Below, in pieces: positions 17,082-23,642 of a DNA stretch of 23,642 nt. Within the stretch, counting starts at the first letter, position 1. Every line of letters begins with the position of its first letter. A program made the translations under genes and the position numbers. Source of the stretch: Bacteroidales bacterium UBA1309 (GTDB taxonomy: Bacteria; Bacteroidota; Bacteroidia; Bacteroidales; Dysgonomonadaceae); the NCBI GenBank assembly GCA_002307185.1, contig DBTT01000031.1, forward strand, positions 1 through 23,642, given 5' to 3'. Under the pieces are notes generated by a model that saw only the letters and a list, made by a program, of their open reading frames with translations, made no database searches and was not told where the DNA came from.

Positions 17082-17816
17082 TTATAATTTATCAAGAACA
17101 TACTCGTAAAACCACCGAGGAATCATTTCTTGAGAAATAATATCGATATGATTATTTTCGTACTTAGCGAATAGTGCAGGTTGAGATTTACTATTATCAA
17201 AGAAGAAAGCCTTGTCAACACTTTTTATTGCATCCAAGAGCAGATTCATGGTTCTGTAATAGCGCAAAACGATTTTCTCCATTGGCACGTCGTGCCCCTT
17301 CAACATCACTCTAGATTTGACCCTCTCTTGATTTAAGATAGGATCCTCCAATGAAACAAAATACAAATACGTTTTATATCCCATTTGATGTGCCTCAGCT
17401 ATTAAATCCAATTTGGAGGGATGGGACATCACAGTTTCAAAACTAAATTTTATGGAATTTTTAAGCAAATTCCGGCGAATAAAGTCAGCTGTAAAAGTAG
17501 CCATATAATCATTCATATCGGAATTTTTAGCTATAAGGCAATTGTTCTCCACACAAATGTCCGATAAAATATTACCACACAATGCCTCTTCAAAGAAAGA
17601 GGAAGCCTCGAACTCTCCTTTAAACTGATTACCATGAACGGTTAAACCAAACCGATCAAAAGAAAGACACCCTTGAACGTCAAGCTCCTTTTTAATTTCA
17701 TCAGCATTTACATATATTCCCAGATCGATACCTTGTTTTCGTATGATATCAATAATTGTGGATTTTCCAGATCCGTTAGGACCCGCAAAAATACGCAAAC
17801 GCAATTTCCGTTTCAT
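17082..17816 (-). CDS. Zeta-toxin-like P-loop kinase/ATPase
   Basis: The 244-residue protein fits the zeta-toxin-like P-loop group (COG4185 type). The Walker A loop is GPNGSGKST (12-20), followed by VNADEI (36-41), FSFETV (124-129), and the arginine/glycine-rich RVKSRVMLKGHDVP (165-178) with RYYR (185-188). Zeta toxins phosphorylate UDP-N-acetylglucosamine; whether this protein does so is unknown. The ATG overlaps the stop of the small upstream gene by four bases (17813-17816), so the two are probably translationally coupled. That fits a toxin-antitoxin layout, but other P-loop proteins of this group are not proven toxins. It carries no visible truncation. It does not look like a polysaccharide biosynthesis gene. 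Confidence 0.85.
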   Translation of the reverse strand: MKRKLRLRIFAGPNGSGKSTIIDIIRKQGIDLGIYVNADEIKKELDVQGCLSFDRFGLTVHGNQFKGEFEASSFFEEALCGNILSDICVENNCLIAKNSDMNDYMATFTADFIRRNLLKNSIKFSFETVMSHPSKLDLIAEAHQMGYKTYLYFVSLEDPILNQERVKSRVMLKGHDVPMEKIVLRYYRTMNLLLDAIKSVDKAFFFDNSKSQPALFAKYENNHIDIISQEMIPRWFYEYVLDKL

Positions 17817-18043
17817 TTGACACGAATTCGAAGCCGGGATTCCTCTTTTTTATTTTTAGGCAACTTAGCTATAACAAGCGTTGAGCCATCGGGATTGACA
17901 CGAACAATCTCGTCCCCTTTCAAAACTGTAGTCGAGGATCCGCTATCAAGAGTATCCAAATAAGCATTCGCACCATATTTCTCAATGGCTTCTTGAATCA
18001 ATTTTTCTTCGGCACTCGCTTCTTTTTTGAAATATGTCTTCAT
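17813..18043 (-). CDS. Small protein coupled to zeta-like gene, putative antitoxin
   Basis: A 76-residue charged protein with an N-terminal helical half (KKEASAEEKLIQEAIEKYGA, 6-25) and a C-terminal basic end. It shows no recognised domain. The reason to think of an antitoxin is only position: it precedes the zeta-like gene and overlaps it by four bases. Known epsilon antitoxins are helical bundles of about 90 residues; similarity to them is not evident. A TATCTTTG element lies about 72 bases upstream, so the pair may have its own promoter. Confidence 0.65.
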   Translation of the reverse strand: MKTYFKKEASAEEKLIQEAIEKYGANAYLDTLDSGSSTTVLKGDEIVRVNPDGSTLVIAKLPKNKKEESRLRIRVK

Positions 18044-18114
18044 CTGATAATTTTTTCCGTCAATAACAACATTTAGACATCACATATTCCTGCATATAAA
18101 GGCTATGTTGGAAA

Positions 18115-18147
18115 CAAAGATAAATAATTAATTGGCAAATGATCCAA
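18115..18147 (-). promoter_or_regulatory. Candidate Bacteroidota promoter for the small gene and zeta-like gene
   Basis: On the minus strand TATCTTTG (18115-18122) fits the -7 consensus TANNTTTG exactly. At 18144-18147 the minus strand reads TTGG, a half match to the -33 TTTG, 21 bases upstream. The implied 5' leader is about 65 bases. The weak -33 element keeps this tentative. Confidence 0.4.
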
Positions 18148-18240
18148 TTGACTAACATAATTCAGGTAGGAGAATGATTGAAGAGATGAGCCAAGTTATT
18201 TTGTGATTCCCGCCATTCGTGCATTCGTGGCTAATTCCTC

Positions 18241-18276
18241 ATTGGCACATTGGCATATTAGCACATTATCATATTA
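18241..18276. repeat. Short GGCACATT-type repeats at the 3' end of upxY
   Basis: The stretch consists of imperfect 8-10 base units (GGCACATT, GGCATATTA, GCACATTA, TCATATTA) directly after, and running into, the UpxY stop codon. The same GGCACATTA unit occurs twice at the 3' end of the zeta-like gene (17061-17084). It is simple low-complexity sequence of no known role. Confidence 0.5.
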
Positions 18277-18846
18277 CCCAATCTTCTCACAATACCACCT
18301 CGGAATATGCAACAGCACCCCCAAAGAGGCGATGGTGACTACCACATAATATTTTTTCTTGTATTGGGTGAGTTTCCCTTGCAAACCGGTGAAAGGTCCC
18401 CGTATCACCCGAACGGGATGTCCCGGGCGAGCTTCTGCCTTGTCGGCCTCCATGTAGAGATTGCCCGAATAAGAGGAATCGCAGGCGGCACGAAGATCCA
18501 CTATTTGTCGGTTGGGAATTTCATAGATTCGCCGTGTTTCGCGGTTGCGCATGAGCCGAAAGGGAATCGGAATGTCTTTCATCAATTCTAAAAGGGCAGC
18601 CTCCGAATCTGTTTTTTCCAGAAAAAGAAGGTTGTGAACCACCGGAACAAGTTTGGGTGGCGCGCAGGGTTCACTAGTTGGAATAGCCATTCGCATCGGG
18701 ACGAAACATGTCAAGCCTTTTTCCTCCAAGAGTTGCGCCAGTTTTAGCTCCTTGCTAAAAAAAGTCTGAATGGCGTACCAGCTTATTGGGGGGCAAGACA
18801 TAACCGGCACACTAGTTGGCCGCATGGATTGTTGAAGCTGGTTCAT
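18274..18846 (-). CDS. UpxY-like NusG-family transcription antiterminator
   Basis: The 190-residue protein is a specialised NusG paralogue. The N-terminal NGN domain starts at ISWYAIQTFFSKELKL (21-36) and includes CFVPM (47-51). The C-terminal KOW domain is PGHPVRVIRGPFTGLQGKL (141-159), ending in LLHIPRWYCEKIG. In Bacteroides such UpxY proteins bind RNA polymerase in the capsule operon leader and prevent premature termination within the long operon. There they are usually encoded by the first gene of the operon, followed by upxZ. Here it lies after wza-wzc, with no recognisable upxZ. Two further in-frame ATGs (codons 8 and 16) could be the true start. A terminator-like hairpin downstream, before wzx, is a plausible target region. 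Confidence 0.9.
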   Translation of the reverse strand: MNQLQQSMRPTSVPVMSCPPISWYAIQTFFSKELKLAQLLEEKGLTCFVPMRMAIPTSEPCAPPKLVPVVHNLLFLEKTDSEAALLELMKDIPIPFRLMRNRETRRIYEIPNRQIVDLRAACDSSYSGNLYMEADKAEARPGHPVRVIRGPFTGLQGKLTQYKKKYYVVVTIASLGVLLHIPRWYCEKIG

Positions 18847-19405
18847 TGGATTCTATGTTTACATATTAATAATGAATGATCAATGATCGGTGATGAATGA
18901 TCAATGATTGGTGATCAATGATCATTCATCGCTTATCATTCATCACTTATCTCTCATCATTTATCACTTATCGAAACGACTTTCCCTCCCCCTTCCTAGA
19001 AAGAGGTGCAGGCATCTATTTCCCGTATGTAGTATTTATCTGATTGAAATTCTCCATACAAAGGCTTAAACCTATAGAGAAGATCAGCAGATGGATAATA
19101 TCTGGTGAATAACTGAATTATTGAATTATTGAATCACCGGTCTATTATATTGTTGTTGCTTTTAGCCACACAGATACATCGTCTATACAAAACCACGACC
19201 TGAACTTGAAGGCTTATCACTTTTTGATTACTTGTTCACTCGTTCACTTGGTCTCTTCTTCTCTCGTTGGTGTTTTTCTCACCACGGAGTAAAACGAGTC
19301 TCAGTGAGTTTCAAAATGTTATCAATATACCCCGAATGACTGAATTATTGAATAACCAGGTTCACTTGTTTACTTGATCACTTCTTTACTTTTGGTCACA
19401 CTTTT
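18847..19405. other. Spacer between wzc and upxY, low-complexity and palindromic
   Basis: No gene is seen in 559 bases. Next to upxY lies the palindromic ATGATC/ATTCATC stretch listed separately. The rest holds degenerate repeats: GAATTATTGAATTATTGAAT near 19115-19135, echoed near 19340, and TTCACTTG/TTACTTG runs near 19225-19250 and 19360-19395. No consensus promoter for upxY was found, which is compatible with read-through from wza-wzc. Confidence 0.5.
18871..18972. repeat. Palindromic low-complexity repeat in the upxY leader
   Basis: A 21-base unit occurs twice in tandem (18874-18894 and 18895-18915) with one mismatch. The left half, rich in GATGAATGAT, is the inverse of the right half, rich in ATCATTCATC and CACTTATC. 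A perfect 12-base stem is GATGAATGATCA (18892-18903) with TGATCATTCATC (18919-18930) around a 15-base loop; longer imperfect pairings are possible. It starts 25 bases upstream of the UpxY start codon, so it would form structure in the mRNA leader. Confidence 0.75.
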
Positions 19406-21832
19406 TCAGTCCTTCTCTTCCTGTCCATAGCCATAACCGTAGCCATAACCATAACCATAGCCATAGCCATAACGTTTTCCGTAACGGCTGTAACCATAAC
19501 CTTGGTTGGGTTTGGAATCGTTCAAGACCACATAAGTATGCTTGAGCAATCCTTCTTCCACCTGCCTGTTGAGGAAACCGATGGCATCGAATGGCGTTAC
19601 ATTTTCGCGAACCACATACACCAGGGCATCCACAAATTCCATGTAGAGAGTGGTATCCGAGACCAAGCCCAAAGGAGCCGAGTCGATGACCACTAGGTCG
19701 TATTCTTTACGCGCCTGATCGAGGAATTGTTTCAAGAGAGAGCTCATGAGCAATTCGTTTGGGTTGGGTGGCACCGTACCAGCCATAAGCACATCCAAGT
19801 TCGGAGCGAGCACTTCTTTTGCAACCAATTCGTGCCAATCGGCCACATCATGCGCCAAAAAGTTGGAAAGCCCTTTTTTCTCCTCCAAATTGAAAAGCTG
19901 CTTAAGACGGGGTTTTCGGAGATCCCCCCCGATGAGCAGCACTTTCTTGCCGGACAAGGTGTAAGAGAGTGCCAAGTTGGAGCTGATAAAGGTCTTACCT
20001 TCTCCTGCAATGGTGGAAGAAACGACGATAATGCGATTACCCTGATTCTGAAAAACAAAGTTCAATTTGTTGCGCAAGGAACGGAACATCTCCGACACCA
20101 TTCCTTGTTTGTGGGTATGGACAATTAACGGATCTTCACTACGTGAAACCTGTCCAATCACATCCACTTGCGTCAAGCGTTCCAGCTCAGTACGGTTTTC
20201 AATATGTATCCGCATGGCATTGCGCAGATAAATTACCGAAAAAGGGATCAATAAACCTATCAACAAAGAAGCCATCAGGATTACCTTTGAGTTAGGTGCT
20301 ACCGGAGCCTGGCCTCCTTGAGGGGAAACAATCATCCGTGCTTTTTCGGAGATAGAGGCAATGGAAATGTTGGTTTCTTCCCGCTTCTGCATCAGAAAGA
20401 GGAAGAGATTTTCCTTGACTTGCTGTTGCCGTTGCCGTTCGAGCAAGCCCCTTTCTTGCTGGGGGATGGCAGCCAATTGCGAATCGGTGGTTCCGGAAGA
20501 TCGTTTCAAGTCGGCCAAAGCCAATTGGTAAGCCCTTTTTACATTCTTCAAGGAATTGACAATGCTGGCATGCGTGCTTCTTATTTCATCCAATGCTTTT
20601 ATCCGGGCGGGATTTTCATTTCCCGTATTTTTGATCAAGGTCTCAGAGTTGATTAGCTTGATGTTGTACTCGTTGATGACTGCTGCTAAAGCAGGATCAG
20701 ATACCCCCAAGTTGGGGATTACTTTCATCTCGTTGGCCGGGTCTTTCACAAAACGCTCCACCAATTCGATCACACTCAACTGGGTCTGAGCCTCCACCAA
20801 TTTTTGGCGGTTGACTCCCGATTCTTGCAAAGAGAGCTGCGCCTCGGCAGACAAATCGGCAATGCGGTGCTGTGTCTTGTAATCGACGACATCGCGCTCC
20901 ACGTCGCTCAACTCGGTAGATATCTCCTTGAGGCGTTCGTTGATAAAAATGGCCGTATTGTAGGAGATCTCGTTGTTCACTTTCGTGTTTTGCAAATTGT
21001 ACTGGCTCACCAATTGCTTGAGGATAGCCGCCCCCTTGCCTGTGTTGTTGACCGTGAGGTCAAACTTCAAGGAAGTAGAGTTTTTGGAAGTCTGCGTAAC
21101 ATTCAGGTTGGTAGCGAGTGCGGATGCCACGGAATTTGCATTGGAAATAGCCACCCGATATTCCGTATCTTCCAAAAATTCTTGCTCTGTGGGCTGAATG
21201 GATACACTGCCCAGGGTATCTGGCAAAGCAAAGGTAGCGGGCAGAGAACGCAGTTTCTTGTCGATATCGACGGGAGTGCCATCCACACTTATGTATTGCC
21301 CCTTGATGGAATACCCATGCCCTTCTTTCCCAATAGAGAAATGGACGCTCCCAGGAAGAGTTTGATTCGGCTTGGAATACAATACCCGGATGGGAGAAAG
21401 CGAATACAATTCCTTGTTGCGGAAACGATCACGAATGCTGTAAGTGACAGCCAGGTTCAAGCTATCTACTACACTGCGCATCAAGTCGGGCGAAGAAAAG
21501 AGAACGATTTCGTTGTCGATATTGCTGGTTTTCGAAAGCAAGCCCATGTCGTCCAAGCTAAAACCCATAGAGGAAGAACTGCCCCCTCCTTTGTTTTTGT
21601 CTTCATCGATCAGCACGGTAGCATTCGATTTAAACTCTTTTTCGGTGGTCATGATAATAGCCACACCCACCGCTAAAGCAAGAATGGCTGAAAAAACAAA
21701 CCATTTCCAGTGGTGCAAATACGATTGGAAGACTTCAGTAAAAGGCTTCTGAGGTGTGTTTGAGCGAGCATCCATTGCAAGGTAGTTAGCCAACAAATCG
21801 CCCTGCAATTCCTTGTTTTTATTACTATCCAT
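19406..21832 (-). CDS. wzc: Wzc-like polysaccharide co-polymerase and tyrosine autokinase
   Basis: This 808-residue inner-membrane protein controls chain length and couples polymerisation to export through Wza. Counting from the ATG at 21832, TM1 is about 42-61 and is followed by the Wzz domain and a coiled-coil region (about 290-490). TM2 is about 517-536. The BY-kinase domain has Walker A AGEGKT (609-614), Walker A' LLIGGDLRKP (632-641, with Gly where many have the first Asp) and Walker B VVIDSAP (714-720). The tail contains eight consecutive Tyr-Gly pairs (788-803) plus three more tyrosines, the likely autophosphorylation cluster. A TTG at 21844 gives a four-residue extension that I reject, as ATG follows at once. 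It lies 12 bases after wza. G+C is higher than in the wzx-side operon. Confidence 0.95.
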   Translation of the reverse strand: MDSNKNKELQGDLLANYLAMDARSNTPQKPFTEVFQSYLHHWKWFVFSAILALAVGVAIIMTTEKEFKSNATVLIDEDKNKGGGSSSSMGFSLDDMGLLSKTSNIDNEIVLFSSPDLMRSVVDSLNLAVTYSIRDRFRNKELYSLSPIRVLYSKPNQTLPGSVHFSIGKEGHGYSIKGQYISVDGTPVDIDKKLRSLPATFALPDTLGSVSIQPTEQEFLEDTEYRVAISNANSVASALATNLNVTQTSKNSTSLKFDLTVNNTGKGAAILKQLVSQYNLQNTKVNNEISYNTAIFINERLKEISTELSDVERDVVDYKTQHRIADLSAEAQLSLQESGVNRQKLVEAQTQLSVIELVERFVKDPANEMKVIPNLGVSDPALAAVINEYNIKLINSETLIKNTGNENPARIKALDEIRSTHASIVNSLKNVKRAYQLALADLKRSSGTTDSQLAAIPQQERGLLERQRQQQVKENLFLFLMQKREETNISIASISEKARMIVSPQGGQAPVAPNSKVILMASLLIGLLIPFSVIYLRNAMRIHIENRTELERLTQVDVIGQVSRSEDPLIVHTHKQGMVSEMFRSLRNKLNFVFQNQGNRIIVVSSTIAGEGKTFISSNLALSYTLSGKKVLLIGGDLRKPRLKQLFNLEEKKGLSNFLAHDVADWHELVAKEVLAPNLDVLMAGTVPPNPNELLMSSLLKQFLDQARKEYDLVVIDSAPLGLVSDTTLYMEFVDALVYVVRENVTPFDAIGFLNRQVEEGLLKHTYVVLNDSKPNQGYGYSRYGKRYGYGYGYGYGYGYGYGQEEKD
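19418..19471. repeat. Hexanucleotide repeat encoding the Tyr-Gly tail of Wzc
   Basis: The end of wzc carries about eight copies of the 6-base unit CCATAG/CCATAA (CTATGG-type on the coding strand), each giving one Tyr-Gly pair. Gain or loss of units keeps the frame, so tail length can vary without inactivating the kinase. Confidence 0.8.
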
Positions 21833-21844
21833 AGTTCGATTCAA

Positions 21845-22672
21845 TTACCGTGTAACAATTGAAATAATGGAGATCAGGACAGATAGGGCTGAAAGACTGA
21901 CTGTCTCCAACGAACCTATGCTGGAGCTATTTCCCCGGGCATTATTTGTTTGTACATACAGCTTGTCACCCTGCTGCAAGTAGAAAATATTTTTGTCAGA
22001 AAAGGAATTTTTGTCTTGTAGATTGATGCGGAAGGTAAGCACGTCTCCTTGTGGGGTGGTGCGGAGCAAAAGCACATTGTCACGCTTCCCATAAAGGGTC
22101 AGGTCACCGGCTGCCGCCAAGGCATCGAAAATGGTCATCTGGCCGTTATCGGATTTGTATGTCCCGGGCTTACTCACTTCGCCCAACACCGATACAGAAT
22201 AGTTCAATATCCACGCATTAACCACCGGTTTGGAAGATATATAACGGGGTGAGATCAAGCCTGCCAGGTATTCCTTAAGCTGAGGAATGGTCATTCCCGC
22301 CACATGGAGACTACCCAATATGGGAAAACTGATGACGCCATCTTTATCGACCAAGTAATTTTGAAGGCTACCGGTAGTCCCAACGCCTGCGGCTCCCATC
22401 ACAGATGTGGGTACTGCCGTACTGTTCAAAGGAACCAAAGGCAGATTGAAATCGGAAGCTGCACCGGGAATGGTGGAGTTGACCGTAATGCTCAAAATGT
22501 CATTGGGCTTAATCTGTGGTTCATAGACGCCCTTGTCAGAAAGGAGCTTTTGCTGTACAGAAGGATCTAAATTGTCCAAGTAGGGTAGTTTTTTGTATGC
22601 CGTACACGAACTAAATAGAATACAACCCAAAATAACAATCAAGAAATTGTAGTGATAAGATTTGTAATTCAT
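21845..22672 (-). CDS. wza: Wza-like outer-membrane polysaccharide export lipoprotein
   Basis: The 275-residue protein starts with a lipoprotein signal (hydrophobic 9-20, lipobox FSSC with Cys23). It then has a poly_export domain: IKPNDILSITVNS near 54-66, VDKDGVISFPILGSLHVAGMT around 108-128. A SLBB-like part follows with VSVLGEVSKPGTYK and GDKLYVQT. A hydrophobic stretch near the C-terminus (SLSALSVLISIISIV) may insert in the outer membrane, as the C-terminal helix of Wza does. It is shorter than E. coli Wza, as usual in Bacteroidota. It is the first gene of the visible transcript, with a candidate promoter ending 44 bases upstream. Confidence 0.93.
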   Translation of the reverse strand: MNYKSYHYNFLIVILGCILFSSCTAYKKLPYLDNLDPSVQQKLLSDKGVYEPQIKPNDILSITVNSTIPGAASDFNLPLVPLNSTAVPTSVMGAAGVGTTGSLQNYLVDKDGVISFPILGSLHVAGMTIPQLKEYLAGLISPRYISSKPVVNAWILNYSVSVLGEVSKPGTYKSDNGQMTIFDALAAAGDLTLYGKRDNVLLLRTTPQGDVLTFRINLQDKNSFSDKNIFYLQQGDKLYVQTNNARGNSSSIGSLETVSLSALSVLISIISIVTR

Positions 22673-22716
22673 CTGAATTTAAAAAAAATTAATTTTTGTT
22701 TCCCTTATTATTGTAA

Positions 22717-22747
22717 CAAACCTACGTTAATTTGGTTCAATATCGAA
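22717..22747 (-). promoter_or_regulatory. Candidate Bacteroidota sigma-ABfr promoter for wza-wzc
   Basis: On the minus strand TTCG (22744-22747) is followed after 19 bases by TAGGTTTG (22717-22724). The -7 element fits TANNTTTG exactly; the -33 element differs from TTTG by one base and the spacing is right. Transcription would begin near 22710, giving a leader of about 38 bases before the wza start. Confidence 0.6.
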
Positions 22748-23492
22748 TTTTCCTTACTAAAACAAGATTTTTTAGCCTCAAAAGGAATTCCTGAAAATTG
22801 AAAAATCCAACAAAACAGCTTGTTTGTATATTGCAATGAACTTTGTGAAAAACAATTCAATTATAACATAATCATCATAATTGGAAAGTTAGCCAATAAA
22901 TTAGATGACGAATGAAAGTCTTAACACGACACCCTAAATAGTAATATTTTGTATAGTAAAAGAACGTTTTGACTTTCCACTAGTGTGCTATTTCGATTTA
23001 GATCTGTCTTGAAGATACCCTAGTGAGTCAACAAATGTAACATTTATTTGACACAAGCATCATAAATTTATATACTTTAACAATAAACAAATAATTGTTA
23101 AGTTTCTATCCAAGCTATGCAAACGATGCACCTCAGAGCCAGTAACTCAACATCGAACCTGAAAACAGGCGTATTTATAGGGCAATTTGGACAGTAGGAT
23201 ACTCGAATTCATTGAATTTAGAGATACTGAAGCTGATTTTCCTTTTATCATAGCAAGCAACGCGTCCTTTGACAAGCCAAAGATATACATGATTATTTAG
23301 CTACACAACCCCTCTTTACACCACTTATCCACAAACTGATTAATATGGAGGATAAACTGCAAAAAAGAGAGATTATATTACAAAAAATGTATATAAACAG
23401 AAGGAAACCTATGCTAGATTGGTTCGACATAGAATACTTTTTTTAGCTATCCTACATATGCTTGGGGCGAATTATCCTGTTTTCCAGTAACC

Positions 23493-23642
23493 ATGCCACA
23501 TAGTGGCATCCTCTTAATAGCCCTGTGCGTGAGCGCAGGGAAAGAAATCCAGGGTTGATCCTAAGCCACGTCAGTGGCAACATCGTTCGGGTAAATCAAA
23601 ACAGAACCCAATGATCGCCAAGTTAGTTATCGCCGCTATGGC
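23493..23642. repeat. Cluster of short hairpin palindromes (REP-like) at window edge
   Basis: Four small perfect or near-perfect hairpins follow one another: ATGCCAC-ATA-GTGGCAT (23493-23509), CCCTGTGC-GTGA-GCGCAGGG (23521-23540, one G-T pair), GCCAC-GTCA-GTGGC (23565-23578) and GCC-GCTAT-GGC at the very edge (23632-23642, probably cut). The stretch is GC-rich compared with the preceding leader. I infer that it is the flank of a REP-associated or IS200-like transposase gene lying outside the window, but no such gene is visible here. Confidence 0.6.

Larger units (their letters stand above)
22673..23642. other. Non-coding leader upstream of wza
   Basis: No convincing gene lies in these 970 bases on either strand. 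It contains the candidate wza promoter and the palindrome cluster at the right edge, listed separately. It also contains an inverted repeat TTAACAAT-9-ATTGTTAA (23077-23084 and 23094-23101) that might be an operator. A TACATTTG -7-like element at 23032-23039 (minus strand) lacks a well-placed -33 partner. Confidence 0.5.

Noticed and set aside
20804..21676. 290-codon plus-strand open frame
   Set aside because: It lies wholly antisense to wzc, whose domains are unmistakable; its translation has no family resemblance.
21833..21844. TTG start four codons upstream for wzc
   Set aside because: An ATG follows immediately in frame at 21832 and leaves a normal 12-base gap after wza.
23325..23333. 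TTATCCACA, a perfect DnaA-box match
   Set aside because: Only a single copy is seen, with no AT-rich unwinding cluster or replication gene nearby; chance occurrence in AT-rich DNA is likely.

Overview
The window is a polysaccharide (capsule or exopolysaccharide) biosynthesis locus from a member of the Bacteroidota, most probably the order Bacteroidales. The signs are a UpxY-type NusG-like antiterminator, short Bacteroidales-style Wza lipoprotein and Wzc kinase genes, TANNTTTG-type promoter elements, absence of obvious Shine-Dalgarno sequences and generally AT-rich DNA. The genus cannot be fixed from the sequence alone. Every supported gene lies on the minus strand, so the locus reads from right to left.

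Right part (about 23.6 to 18.3 kb). A 970-base non-coding leader carries a cluster of short palindromes at the window edge and a good candidate promoter. It is followed by the export pair: the outer-membrane lipoprotein Wza and the inner-membrane Wzc, a chain-length and tyrosine-kinase protein with a Tyr-Gly repeat tail. After a 559-base spacer with a strongly palindromic low-complexity stretch comes the UpxY-like antiterminator.

Middle part (18.3 to 15.4 kb). This is an insert-like zone of accessory genes: a small protein translationally coupled to a zeta-toxin-like P-loop protein, then an unrecognised helical 247-residue protein. The spacers are rich in repeats: a GC-rich inverted repeat, a 21-bp tandem array with a 63-bp higher-order period, and a bidirectional terminator-like hairpin.

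Left part (15.35 kb to 1). A tightly packed operon holds the Wzx flippase, a pyruvyl transferase, UDP-galactopyranose mutase, a probable galactofuranosyltransferase, a CgeB-like glycosyltransferase, a Wzy-type polymerase, two GT4 glycosyltransferases and a WcaF-like acetyltransferase. A secreted parallel beta-helix protein and UDP-glucose 6-dehydrogenase (Ugd) follow. A GT2 glycosyltransferase comes next, and the first 22 codons of a GDP-mannose 4,6-dehydratase sit at the left edge.

Taken together the genes describe a Wzx/Wzy-dependent pathway. Repeat units would be built on the cytoplasmic face by at least five glycosyltransferases. Glucuronic acid (Ugd), galactofuranose (Glf) and a GDP-6-deoxy sugar such as fucose (Gmd) are likely constituents, with pyruvyl and acetyl decoration. 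Units would be flipped by Wzx, polymerised by Wzy and exported by Wzc/Wza. No initiating phosphoglycosyltransferase (WbaP/WcaJ type) is present, so it must lie elsewhere, perhaps beyond the left edge. The least ordinary parts are the accessory zone with its repeats, the UpxY gene placed behind wza-wzc instead of at the operon head, and the secreted beta-helix enzyme-like protein within the biosynthetic operon.
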